A stretch of 64,000 nt of DNA from Sharpea porci (GCF_009695655.1 NZ_VUNM01000004.1:36070-100069), one strand, 5' to 3'. Positions 28,084-36,551 are shown, counted from the first letter of the stretch. Made by a program: numbers and translations. The notes: generated from the letters alone by a model not told the origin.

Positions 28084-29023
28084 TTCTGATAGGGAACAAC
28101 TCTCAGTAAGCGTTTTTTGTTTCGAAATATAATCCCCAATATGGGATTTAAACAGTCTCACTATACGACCTCGTTCTTGAATCTATGCTACAATAGTTTT
28201 AGATGGTCAAGGAGGTCACTACCATGAAGGATTCGTATGCGACAGATGCGAATGCCATGAGTATTATCTCATCAAGAGAAGTGACATCAGGAATGGATAC
28301 ATCCTTCAGTGCAAGAAATGCGGCAAGCAGCATACCCTGCTTGGAGGAACTATCCTTGATAGCTCAAACCTTACGCTTCTTCAGATCCTTGCTGCTCTCT
28401 ATCTCTTTTTCACAAGCAGCAGAAGACTGAGTGCGCCTAATCTAGCCAACAGCATTGATGTCTCAGTCAAGACAGCCCGAAGATACCTGAGAAAGTTCAG
28501 GATCCTTATGGCTGAAAGCAACAATGAGAAGAAACTTGAATCAATGTTCTATAAGGCTGAGATCATTGAGGTTGGTGGAAGAAATCCTCGCGGCAAGCGT
28601 GGAAAAGTCTCAGAGAACAAGCAGCAGGTGCTGATGGTTCTTTCCACTGGTGAAGACAACAAGCATCCCAGGTACATGAAGCTTCATGTGGATGAAGGAT
28701 TACGTGAATCTTGAGAACTCGAGAGTTGACTACCATGATGGAAACCACAAGATGAAGTGGCTCAATATTATAACCAGCAACTTTGAGAACAATATCAAGA
28801 CATCTACAAGGGCCTATGCAAGAGGAACCTTCCGCTGCTTCTGGCTGAGCAGGAGTACAGGTTCAACCACAGATATAAAGGAAGACATTTCATGGAGAAG
28901 ATAGCGAGATATATCAGGCAGTTCGTGCCAATGACCAATCAGGCTAACGGCAAAGCTCTTGACAAATATAATGCTAGGTTCGTCCTTATATAGAGGTTAA
29001 CTGAGAGAAGTTTTCTATCAGAA
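28084..29023 (+). mobile_element. IS1595-type insertion sequence (940 bp, decayed)
   Basis: 24-bp terminal inverted repeats at 28084-28107 and 29000-29023 (4 mismatches: ACTGAGAG..GTT..CTATCAGAA). Flanks are AAAAATAA (28076-28083) and AAAAATTA (29024-29031), an 8-bp target duplication with one change, the size expected for IS1595. It separates nagE from its likely promoter. Confidence 0.85.
28193..28993 (+). pseudogene. IS1595/ISXO2-like transposase, frameshifted
   Basis: Starts in a zinc ribbon (VCDRCECHEY...LQCKKCGKQH), followed by helix-turn-helix and RNase H-like segments (KAEIIEVGGRNPRGKRGK, HDGNHKMKWLN, FNHRYKGRHFMEKIARYI). Frame changes occur near 28700 and 28800, and the usual ~30 N-terminal residues have no clear start. 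Non-functional. Confidence 0.85.
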
Positions 29024-29069
29024 AAAAATTACAAAATACAAAAAACAGCTATATTTTCATAACGTGGTA

Positions 29070-29097
29070 ATTATATCATTTTAATACCATTATGTAA
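29070..29097 (-). promoter_or_regulatory. Displaced nagE promoter with palindrome
   Basis: TTACAT (29092-29097), 16-bp spacer, TATAAT (29070-29075) on the minus strand. TGGTA (29065-29069) and TACCA (29085-29089) form a spaced palindrome over it, a possible regulator site. It would have fed nagE before the IS1595 insertion. Confidence 0.45.
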
Positions 29098-29155
29098 CCC
29101 CTAACAATTATTTTTTTAATACAAGAAAGGAAGATATTAGCACATTTTTTAAGCA

Positions 29156-29206
29156 AAAAGCCCTTCAAAAAACGCTGAATATATCAGTGTTTCTGAGGGC
29201 TTTTAT
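29156..29206. terminator. Hairpin inside the right end of the 9.49-kb element
   Basis: AAAAGCCCT pairs with GAGGGCTTTT, enclosing an inner ACGCTGA/TCAGTGT stem. It fits a terminator at the 3' end of a former transposase gene. Confidence 0.6.
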
Positions 29207-29228
29207 ATGTACAACTGTCAAAGACAGG

Positions 29229-29341
29229 ATATTATGATTTCTTCTTTCAATCAAGAATATTTCTAGAAATTTCAAAAACCACTTTCATCAGTATTGAATA
29301 TCTTTATTCTCCATCCTTATTATAATATATTCTTTCTATCA
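29229..29341. repeat. 113-bp direct repeat, copy 2
   Basis: Second copy of 19624-19736, two substitutions. It abuts the right inverted end of the element and lies between it and the beta-glucosidase terminator. Confidence 0.92.
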
Positions 29342-29368
29342 AAAAGAATCACTCCAAAAGAGTGATTC
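29341..29368 (-). terminator. Terminator of the beta-glucoside operon
   Basis: Minus strand: GAATCACTC, TTTTG loop, GAGTGATTC, TTTTT. Confidence 0.85.
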
Positions 29369-29373
29369 AAGTT

Positions 29374-30618
29374 TTATTTGTAGAATTGTTGAATTATGTC
29401 TTGAGTAAGCTTACCTTCTTTCGCAATTGTACCATAGAACTTGCCACTTTTCTTAAGTGTACGTTTATAAGTTTCATGATCATAAGTAGCCAAGCCAAAT
29501 TTAGGCATATATGACCCCCACTCCCAGTTGTCCAACAAGCTCCAATGAAAATAGCCGAGCACTTTTACTCCTTCGTCCATTGCTTGATGAATAGCCTGAA
29601 GCATTGAAGCTATATAGATTATACGATAGCGATCATGTGTTGTGGCGATGCCATTTTCGGTGATAAGTATAGGTTTATCTGATAAACGGTGAAGAGCGTT
29701 ATAGATTACTTCAGGACAAATCTCATCACTAAAGAACGGTTCATCAGAAGAATGAAAGTGAGTGGCATTATAGTGATCAAAACGGAAGAGCTTTTTTCGG
29801 CTGTTGATCAGCTGACGAGTATAGACATTAATAGCCCAGAAGTCTACAGAATCCTTAAGTTCAGGTATCATCAATACATCATGTTCAGGCACAACGATTT
29901 CCCCCGTACGAATCGCATTGATAAAGAAGCCTTGTTCCATATAATCAATATACTGTGCCATGAGCTGATCAGCTTCATCATATGCACGCATAGGCTGTTT
30001 TTGTGCATAGTTAAGAGGAAGTGAAACTGGCTTTGTAGAATATTGTTTAATAAGCTGGTATGCTTTGGCATGATATTGTAGAAGATTGATGCCTTCGTCT
30101 CTTGAATATTCAAAGACGATATTAATTTCATTTAATGTAAGATAATAATCCACATATTGATCATATTCCTGAACAACTAACTTTACATAACGCAGCCAAT
30201 AATCAAGGTTATCCATGATACGAAAAGCTTTCTTCTTTTCAAACCAGACAGGATGAGAATTATGATGTAGTGTTAATGCAACTTGAATGCCTTCCCTTTT
30301 AAGTGCACGTAAAACCTTATGATAGTGTTCAATGGCTTCTTGATTAAATTCACCCTCAACTGGTTCAATACGGCTCCATTCCAAAGACATACGGTATGTA
30401 TTAAGATGCATAGCTTTAATAAGTTGAATGTCTTCTTCATACATATTATAGCTGTTACATGCCTTACCAGCCATTACATAGCCAGGCTTTTTAGGAGCCG
30501 TTTCTTCATCGTCATAGAAAGAGTTGTTGTTGCCTTCTATTTGTTGGCCAGCAGTTGATACGCCCCAAAGAAAATCTGATGGAAAAACAACGTCTTCATA
30601 ATCCTTAATATTAATCAT
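29374..30618 (-). CDS. GH1 beta-glycosidase
   Basis: 414 residues, a GH1 TIM barrel: start FPSDFLWGVSTAGQQIEG, acid/base Glu in LTLNEIN, nucleophile Glu in LITENGI, and HWSLLDNWEWG near the end. It is shorter than typical 6-phospho-beta-glucosidases (~460-480), and the phosphate-binding motif is not obvious; it has the WE of plain beta-glucosidases, so unphosphorylated substrates are possible. Its ATG overlaps the stop of the EIIC gene (ATGATTAA), so it depends on translational coupling to a gene that is now frameshifted. Confidence 0.88.
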   Translation of the reverse strand: MINIKDYEDVVFPSDFLWGVSTAGQQIEGNNNSFYDDEETAPKKPGYVMAGKACNSYNMYEEDIQLIKAMHLNTYRMSLEWSRIEPVEGEFNQEAIEHYHKVLRALKREGIQVALTLHHNSHPVWFEKKKAFRIMDNLDYWLRYVKLVVQEYDQYVDYYLTLNEINIVFEYSRDEGINLLQYHAKAYQLIKQYSTKPVSLPLNYAQKQPMRAYDEADQLMAQYIDYMEQGFFINAIRTGEIVVPEHDVLMIPELKDSVDFWAINVYTRQLINSRKKLFRFDHYNATHFHSSDEPFFSDEICPEVIYNALHRLSDKPILITENGIATTHDRYRIIYIASMLQAIHQAMDEGVKVLGYFHWSLLDNWEWGSYMPKFGLATYDHETYKRTLKKSGKFYGTIAKEGKLTQDIIQQFYK

Positions 30619-31923
30619 GTGATTCTAACGCTTCCTGTTCTTCTTTTAAAGCCTCATTGTCGAGCATCTTAAAGAATGGATACCAAATCAGACAGCTTAA
30701 TCCTACCGCAAATAATTCATAAATACCGGCACTTAAAGAACCATTGAGAATGCCATGAATAAGAGGTGGCATAGAGCCAACACCTAGAATACCCATATAA
30801 GGCGCAATCACACCTAACTGCATTAAGACATATCCAAGTGTAACTACAACAACAGGACATAAAACAAATGGGATTAATGTCATTACATTCAACATAAGTG
30901 GAACACCAAAGATCAGTGGTTCATTAATTGAGAAGATACCACAAGGGAATACAACCTTAGAGAATGCTTTATAACGTTTACTCTTGGCAAAGAAGAACAT
31001 CATTGTTACTAAGCCAATTGTTGCACCACAACAATTGTTGCACCACAACCACCAATACAAGCTAAATCCCATAAGCCAAAGTTAATGACATGAGCGACAG
31101 ATTTTCCAGCTTTAATAGCTGCTCCATTTTCAGCCATATAGCCTAACCAAATTGGAAGAACAATTGGTAAAACTGTCTGTGAACCATGAATACCAAAGAA
31201 CCAGAGAATTTGGGAAATGATCACTAATAAGAGGAAGGCAGGGAATGAGCCTACAAGTGACTGTAATGGTGTCTGTAGAATTGTATAAATAAAATCATTG
31301 AATGTTTTGTATGATGTCGCATTAAAGCCTAACTTGATCAGACCAAAAAGCACTACAATGACAACTGCTGGTATCAAAGAAATAAATGATTTTGAAACCA
31401 TTGGTGGAACGCCTTCAGGCATCTTAATCGTCATATTCTTATTCATAAAAAAGCGCATAATCTGAACAACAACAAGAGCGACAATAATCGCCGAAATAAC
31501 AGCTTTTGGACCAAAATATGTTGCATTAAACATATTATTAGCGAGTGGACCATTCTTTTGAACGGTCACTGGTGAAAGCATGATGAATGCGACAAGAGAA
31601 AGCAATCCTGTATTAAAAGCATTTTCACCAATACCAAATTCCTTAGCACCGTGATAGGCAATAGAGAACGCCATGTAGAGACCAATAAGATTAGTTGTAA
31701 AATCAGGTACATAAGCAAGTAAAGTTCCTAAACCCGTTGCCTTTAAAAAAGCTTGATATGGTGCAAAAGTAATAGATGTAAATATTGTAAAGATAGCCCC
31801 CACCATAATCACACCAAGCAATGACATAGAGCCTGATGATATTGATTTTAAATATTTATTACTTGAAATTTTTGTTGCTACAGGAAGAAAATGATCTTCC
31901 ATAAATGATATAAATTTATCCAT
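30611..31923 (-). pseudogene. PTS EIIC, cellobiose/lactose family, split by a 17-bp duplication
   Basis: The first frame (31923 to 31009) gives MDKFISFMEDHFLP... to CIGGCGATIVVVQQLA and stops. The rest (GATIGLVTMMFFFAK, GIFSINEPLIFG with the EIIC substrate loop, GILNGSLSAGIYE) continues in another frame to 30611. A perfect tandem 17-bp repeat at 31015-31048 causes the shift; removing one copy restores a ~430-residue cellobiose-type EIIC. It sits between two GH1 genes. No EIIA or EIIB is present in the operon. Confidence 0.9.
31015..31048. repeat. Tandem 17-bp duplication inside the EIIC gene
   Basis: Two perfect adjacent copies of a 17-bp unit (CAATTGTTGCACCACAA). Because 17 is not a multiple of three the reading frame breaks; loss of one unit by slippage would repair it. 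Confidence 0.95.
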
Positions 31924-31924
31924 A

Positions 31925-33304
31925 TTATTCCCCTTCTAACATATTATTTTTAATAACTTTTTGATACCAATAGAAACTGTCTTTCTTTATTCTCTTACAG
32001 TCTTTTGGATCAGTATTTGTACGATTGACATAAACTAAGCCATAACGCTTGCCAAATCCTTCATGACTGCTAACAAGATCCACAAATGACCATGGACAAT
32101 AGCCTAATACCGGATAGCCCTCGTCAACTAAGCGCGCTACTTGAGCCAAATGTTTCTCTAAATAATCAATACGGTAAACATCATGAATATGACCATCTTC
32201 CAGTATATCACTATAAGCCATACCATTTTCGGTAATGATCATTGGTAAGTGATAGCGATCATAGATAGCTCTCATTCCCATATAGAGCCCTTCTGGGTCA
32301 ATACCAAAATGCATCCATTCGGTTGGCTTAAGTTTCGTATTTCTCACCACATAGAACTGATCAGAAACAAAGAATGGAGGCATATGACTTGTGTCATCAT
32401 CTTTTCTCTTTGCCCTTACTGTTAATGAGGCATAATAGTTAACCCCAATAAAGTCAGGATGTTCTCTTAAATACTTTTGATCTTCCTCCAACATTTCTGG
32501 ATACCAGCCATGTTTCTTAAGATAGCTTGTAAAATGGTGAGAATATGAGCCTTGAATCGATAAATCTAAGAAACTCCACATCAGTTCATCCTGGGCATTC
32601 ATTGCCGCCTGGACATCTAAAGGATCACTTGTTGCGGGATAGACACTCTGCATGGCAACAACATGACCAATATGTCCATCCGCAATCATTTTATGAAAAA
32701 GTCCAATTGTAATCTTTTCTGCCAAGGTCATATGATAGCTCATTTGGTAAAGAACTTGATGTCTCTTGTCATCATCTTTTTCAAGATTACCATTCATGTC
32801 ATCAGGTGTTGTGGCACACATCTGTTCATTAATGGTTATCCAGTTTTTCACCTTCTTGCCAAATCTTTCAAAGCAAACTTTGGCATAAGCAACATAGGCA
32901 TCAACACAGCGACGATCACGCCAGCCACCAAATTCCTCAATTAAATGATAAGGCATTTCAAAATGATAGAGTGTTGGTAAAGGTTCTATACCTTGATTGA
33001 TAAGCTCATCAATCAATTGATCATAGAAATGTAATCCTTCTTCATTGACTTTATGACCATCGGACATAATTCGACTCCATAAGAAAGAGAAACGATAGAC
33101 CTTTAAGCCAAGTTCCTTCATCAATGCCACATCTTCTTTAAAATGATGAAAATGATCTGAAGCAATCTTGAAATCAGCTTGACCTTCTGGAATAAAACGC
33201 ATATCGCTATTGGCAAGACCGCGTCCCCCTTCTCCATAGCCACCTTCTACCTGGAAAGCGCTTGTTGAAGCACCCCATAAAAAGTTCTTAGGAAATTGTT
33301 TCAT
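31925..33304 (-). CDS. bglA: 6-phospho-beta-glucosidase (GH1)
   Basis: 459 residues. N-terminal FPKNFLWGASTSAFQVEGG, acid/base Glu in WITINEQ, nucleophile Glu in IITENGM. The C-terminal SSHEGFGKRYGLVYVNR has the Lys/Tyr pair (KRYGLVYV) that binds the sugar 6-phosphate, pointing to PTS-delivered beta-glucosides. AGGAGG precedes the start. First gene of the operon bglA - EIIC - GH1; the RpiR-type gene beyond the prophage remnant is its likely regulator and was probably adjacent before integration. Confidence 0.92.
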   Translation of the reverse strand: MKQFPKNFLWGASTSAFQVEGGYGEGGRGLANSDMRFIPEGQADFKIASDHFHHFKEDVALMKELGLKVYRFSFLWSRIMSDGHKVNEEGLHFYDQLIDELINQGIEPLPTLYHFEMPYHLIEEFGGWRDRRCVDAYVAYAKVCFERFGKKVKNWITINEQMCATTPDDMNGNLEKDDDKRHQVLYQMSYHMTLAEKITIGLFHKMIADGHIGHVVAMQSVYPATSDPLDVQAAMNAQDELMWSFLDLSIQGSYSHHFTSYLKKHGWYPEMLEEDQKYLREHPDFIGVNYYASLTVRAKRKDDDTSHMPPFFVSDQFYVVRNTKLKPTEWMHFGIDPEGLYMGMRAIYDRYHLPMIITENGMAYSDILEDGHIHDVYRIDYLEKHLAQVARLVDEGYPVLGYCPWSFVDLVSSHEGFGKRYGLVYVNRTNTDPKDCKRIKKDSFYWYQKVIKNNMLEGE

Positions 33305-33363
33305 TTAAGTTTTCCTCCTCGCATGCTTATCGTATCACGGTTGATTCTATTTCTAGCCATCAA

Positions 33364-33393
33364 GAAAAAGCCCGTAATTGCAGAATTACGAGC
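33364..33393 (-). terminator. Original terminator of the rpiR gene
   Basis: Minus strand: GCTCGTAATT pairs with AATTACGGGC, then TTTTT. It follows the displaced rpiR 3' end (33400-33489) and so belonged to rpiR before the prophage entered. Confidence 0.75.
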
Positions 33394-33399
33394 CGAGTT

Positions 33400-33489
33400 T
33401 CACTTTATGAAATTTTTATTTATTGCCATAACGAATATAGTAGTTCATAATCAGTAATTCTAGAAAACACATGATTGTGATTCTACCTT
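33400..33489. repeat. att-like repeat, left copy (displaced rpiR 3' end)
   Basis: About 92% identical to 36463-36551, including the last ~23 codons of the rpiR gene (GRITIMCFLELLIMNYYIRYGNK). Duplication of a gene's 3' end on both sides of an integrase-bearing segment is the signature of site-specific integration. Confidence 0.85.
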
Positions 33490-33558
33490 ATGCACAAAAA
33501 AACCGACTACTTAGCCGGCTTGATAAAACAATTGACCTTGATAAAACAGAAAGGACAG

Positions 33559-33605
33559 CTGGAGGGGCGGTCTACTATTTCTAAGAATAGTCATCCCTCA
33601 TCCAG
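33559..33605. other. Long imperfect hairpin next to the left att-like repeat
   Basis: CTGGAGGGG...ACTATT / AATAGT...CCCTCATCCAG folds into one stem of ~18 pairs with internal bulges. Flanking pieces CCGACTACTTAGCCGG (33503-33518) and ACATCAAAATGATGT are further small hairpins. No known RNA class is recognised. Confidence 0.45.
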
Positions 33606-33728
33606 ATACATCAAAATGATGTAAAATGTGTAGACGGGACCGGTTTTTCTACGTCAGCTATCCATTTCTAACTTGATTGAATCACTTTTTGTCGAGCATG
33701 TTAACAATCTTCTTGTTTCTAACATCTT

Positions 33729-33990
33729 TTAATACCACATTACAGAATATTCACTCTTAAATGAATTGTTTTTGAAAGCGTCAGTTTCTCCAATCTTTAA
33801 TAGCTTCAAAGCAGCATGATTGAAATACATGTCAATTTCATCGTATTCTTCTCTCTTACTGTCTTTTTCTATAATCTCCCTAGTTTCGATGTTGATAGAT
33901 ACATGGCCATATGTCTTTCTATCTTCTGGATATAGTCACATTCAATTATATTATCACTCGTTTTTATCAAGTTTCTTAATATCACCATAA
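33729..33990 (-). pseudogene. Decayed immunity-like gene
   Basis: The frame from ~33935 reads YPEDRKTYGHVSINIETREI...SEYSVMWY to a stop at 33729. The preceding part (SDNIIECDY) is in another frame, so there is an indel near 33935. Small acidic proteins with this YGHV..N..T.EI pattern ending in MWY sit next to polymorphic toxin tips in Firmicutes; an immunity role is an inference. Confidence 0.45.
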
Positions 33991-34340
33991 AATTTTCTTA
34001 CCTCAACGTCATAATTATATCATTTTGCTGATACCTTATGAGCTTGCATATGATTCCATTCCGGATGAATCTTTTTCATTGTCATCTTATAATATTCATG
34101 CTCCAATAAAGTAATATCACGCTTTTCTATTTTACCTTCAGCTAGTCTTTGCCACGACAACGCTACCAGTGTATTGTATTCAAAAACTGAATCATCAATA
34201 TATAAATGTTTTTCAATTGTGTACTTCTTTACTTCATCAATAAGCTCTTTTCTAAATCCTGTCCCATCAGATAATTTATCAGTGTCAGTTAACTTTTTCA
34301 ATATCTCATGATAATAAGATTCAGCCCATTTTACTGATCT
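33954..34340 (-). pseudogene. Orphan toxin-tip-like fragment with an in-frame TGA
   Basis: Open from 34340 without a proper start: KWAESYYHEILKKL, DGTGFRKEL, ALSWQRLAEG, ITLLEHEYYK, WNHMQAHKVSAK. A TGA at 34020-34022 follows, then YNYDVEVRKFYGDIKKLDKNE. The SWQRL...LLEHEY layout looks like the C-terminal tip of a phage-associated or polymorphic toxin that has lost its N-terminal delivery part. No catalytic assignment is made. Confidence 0.4.
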
Positions 34341-34809
34341 TCACGCTCATTAAAATTCCTAGCGAATTGCAAACTCGCACATGCAGTTGGCATCCATCCC
34401 TGTGACGCAAGCGTTATGCAGAAAGTGTACCTCTCTGCCTCATTAGGAACCCAGGCCAACTCGGCATTGTCCCTTCTTGCATTCTTGAGTATGGTGTCAA
34501 CTCCAACCTGCTTCGTCATTCTCTCTACCGTCGCCAGTATCGTTGAATGCTGATTATTTATGATTCCATATACAGCCATGGCAACTTCCGGATAATCAGG
34601 CAGTTTAGCCATCTCAGCATCCGTGCCCTCGCATCCTGAAGCCTTGCAAGCTCATTGTACATCTGGCAAGCAAGCGCACCATTTGCGCTTCCATAAGTCT
34701 TGATCTTTCATGGTAATGTCGTCCTGCACACCATTGCGCCATTCTTCTTGAACTCACAGAGCTCCTTCAGGATGCAGTAAATTATCCTGAACATATCATC
34801 ACTTGCCAT
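34331..34809 (-). pseudogene. Unidentified prophage gene pair, decayed
   Basis: GGAGG precedes a start at 34809 (MASDDMFRIIYCILKELCEF), which stops after ~31 codons. Further pieces in other frames (YGSANGALACQMYNELARLQDAR and, from 34612, MAKLPDYPEVAMAVYGIINNQ to NFNEREDQ) suggest one or two genes broken by indels. Function unknown. Confidence 0.4.
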
Positions 34810-34854
34810 GTTCATTCCTCCTTCAAGCATAAAATCCACCATGGCGGTGACTTT

Positions 34855-35046
34855 TTATCTTTCAATCCAGTTTTTGCTCTCTTCTTTTAAAACTTTTCTA
34901 TACTGCTCTAATAATTTTCTTTCCTCTTCCGTCATTTTAACGCCATCAATAGCCACAACGTCATTGTGAATGAATTTGATTTTATCTTCAATTTCTTTAG
35001 GAGGTAGTATTATCATAATTTTGTCATCTCCATCTTTTTTCACCAT
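34855..35046 (-). CDS. Small protein coupled to the MuF toxin (candidate immunity protein)
   Basis: 63 residues, charged, with a helical C-terminus (MTEEERKLLEQYRKVLKEE). Its ATG overlaps the end of the toxin frame (ATGGTGA), a typical toxin-immunity arrangement. No family is recognised; the immunity role rests only on position. Confidence 0.55.
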   Translation of the reverse strand: MVKKDGDDKIMIILPPKEIEDKIKFIHNDVVAIDGVKMTEEERKLLEQYRKVLKEESKNWIER

Positions 35047-36110
35047 TTTTTTATTTCTTTAATCAATACCGTTTCTTTAATTGTTGAATTAGCTTCAGCT
35101 ATCGCTTCAGAACTATTGTAAGTAGCATACTTGCTTATCTGTGCTTCCATTATATCATCACTTTTCGTTAATCCGCAATTATTTATTGCATCGTCCAATA
35201 TTTCATTTGCATATTTAGAAGTACCTATATCATTCCCAGCCTGATCAACAGTTTCTGAATGATCAATAGCATATTGATACTCTAAAAAATGTGTGAATTC
35301 ATGTTTTAAGTATCCATACATACTGCCTTCAGGACTTAACATGTCATTCTCATTTTCAATTAGCCCATGTAACATATCTTCATTCTTGAATATGTTTATA
35401 TTTAGTTTTAAAGCAAGATCTAGATTCTTATTAATTCTTGCACTAGCTATCTCATTACTGGACAATTCAGTAAAACTTATTTCTGATATTCTACCTTTCA
35501 AGACTGGATACTCCTTTAGCAACTTGTGAATATCCTTGTCCAAAACAGCCTTAGTTTCATTTGAAACACCTTGCCCATTAGTGGTTTTTATTCCATAAAT
35601 ATTTCCATTTCTTACCGCTAAAGCTCTTGAAATCTCATTGTTTTTCCACTCTACCCAGTCATTGTAGCTCATATAATGCTGATCGTATGAGTCAAGCCAC
35701 TCGTAGTACCTCTTCTCGTCAATGTACATAGCAGTCGAGCAGTGGCAGTTTGGATGCATAGGATGGGCGTTAACGCCAGGCATGATCTTCTTCACGCTGA
35801 ACACTCTGTCGTCCGTCTTCTTGCACACATCGCACACGTCAGAGCCACCGCAGGCTATGTACTGGTACTCTTGGAAGCCGTTCTCCCCGTACTCGCACAT
35901 CTGTGCGTCGGTTCTCGCCCTTGCCATCTCGGTGCGTATCAGCCTCTCAGCAGCCGACTTCTTGTCCTTGAACTTTCCTTCTCAGCACTCTTTGGGTCTT
36001 TCTCTGGATAAGCCCGACCTGGATGAGGCTGTTGATGCCATTTCTCAGGATATCCTGGGACATCCGTATCATGTCGCTGAATGTAGCATTGCGGAAGGAT
36101 GCTTGTATCC
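35040..36110 (-). pseudogene. MuF phage head protein with C-terminal HExxH toxin-like domain, 5' decayed
   Basis: The intact frame from 35927 (MARARTDAQ, 295 residues) carries the end of a MuF domain (two CxxC-like pairs, CDVC and CHC, with PMHPNCHC) and a ~170-residue tail with a zincin motif, H209-E210-xx-H213 (LKHEFTHFLEY). Upstream, SAAERLIRTE is in frame, but a frameshift near 35975 separates FSDMIRMSQDILRNGINSLIQVGL, and the gene is cut off near 36110 against the integrase relic. MuF proteins with toxin tails are known in Firmicute prophages. Whether the intact part is made is unknown. Confidence 0.7.
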
Positions 36111-36266
36111 GTTAATGATGCGCTTGGCATCAGCCACACGATGCATAACACAAGAAAGACGTTCGCATCGCTATGCCAACTTAACAGCGTAAACATCTAC
36201 GTGCGCAAGAAGGTTCTCGGACACAAGATGAATGACATAACTTTCGATGTCTACCCAAACGACTAG
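36111..36266 (+). pseudogene. Tyrosine recombinase (integrase), C-terminal remnant
   Basis: The frame GISHTMHNTRKTFAS...VLGHKMNDITFDVYPND and a stop contains box II HxxR (HNTR), the LGH histidine and the nucleophile Tyr (FDVY). The rest is missing. Its place beside the right att-like repeat is canonical for an integrase. Confidence 0.78.
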
Positions 36267-36314
36267 AAGAACGTCCTGTACAGGGAGATCAACTGCATGA
36301 GGATATAGGAACAA

Positions 36315-36349
36315 GGGGGGAACTGGCAGTCATCACTGCCGCCCCCTTT
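36315..36349 (+). terminator. Terminator after the integrase remnant
   Basis: GGGGG, GGCAGT / ACTGCC inner stem and CCCCC, followed by TTTCT. Confidence 0.65.
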
Positions 36350-36462
36350 CTCATGCGCAGCCGCGGCATTTGGCGGCATGATTCTTTGTTACTAATTAGG
36401 TGCATTTCATGACTTTTCATAGCAAAAAAAAACATTTTAAGGGCTTTTTTAGAATAAATGTA

Positions 36463-36551
36463 TCACTTTATGAAATTTTATTTTGAACCATAACGAATAT
36501 AGTAGTTCATAATCAGTAATTCTAGGAAATACATGATTGTGATTCTACCTT
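36463..36551. repeat. att-like repeat, right copy (current rpiR 3' end)
   Basis: Pairs with 33400-33489. It supplies the current last codons of rpiR (...IRYGSK). Confidence 0.85.

Larger units (their letters stand above)
19737..29228. mobile_element. 9.49-kb IS1634-type-ended element carrying a GlcNAc module
   Basis: The left end CGGGAGTTTGACAGTTGT and the inverted right end CCTGTCTTTGACAGTTGT match at 14 of 18 positions. Both start exactly where the 113-bp direct repeat stops. Inside the left end are a promoter and the first ~65 codons of an IS1634-like transposase (decayed); inside the right end is an IS-like terminator hairpin. Between lie the GH84 gene, licT-like and nagE genes and a later IS1595 insertion. 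IS1634/IS1549-group elements are known for unusually long, variable direct repeats. Either a cargo-bearing derivative or a composite collapsed by deletion would explain this. Confidence 0.7.
33490..36462. mobile_element. Cryptic prophage remnant in the rpiR 3' end
   Basis: Roughly 3 kb between the att-like repeats. It holds an integrase tail next to the right repeat, a frameshifted MuF head-morphogenesis/toxin gene, small companion genes and decayed toxin/immunity-like fragments. Some segments (34350-34830, 35700-36350) are more GC-rich than their surroundings. All replication and structural modules apart from the MuF piece are gone. Confidence 0.75.

Noticed and set aside
4020..34300. TGA decoded as Trp, suggested by in-frame TGAs at 4292 and 34020
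   Set aside because: TGA is the genuine stop of hisF, the PilC-like gene, the alarmone synthetase and others, where it overlaps or abuts the next start; both in-frame cases are in decaying genes.
35722..36192. Plus-strand frame of 156 codons
   Set aside because: Mostly antisense to the MuF gene; only its last part, in a different frame, is the real integrase remnant at 36111-36266.
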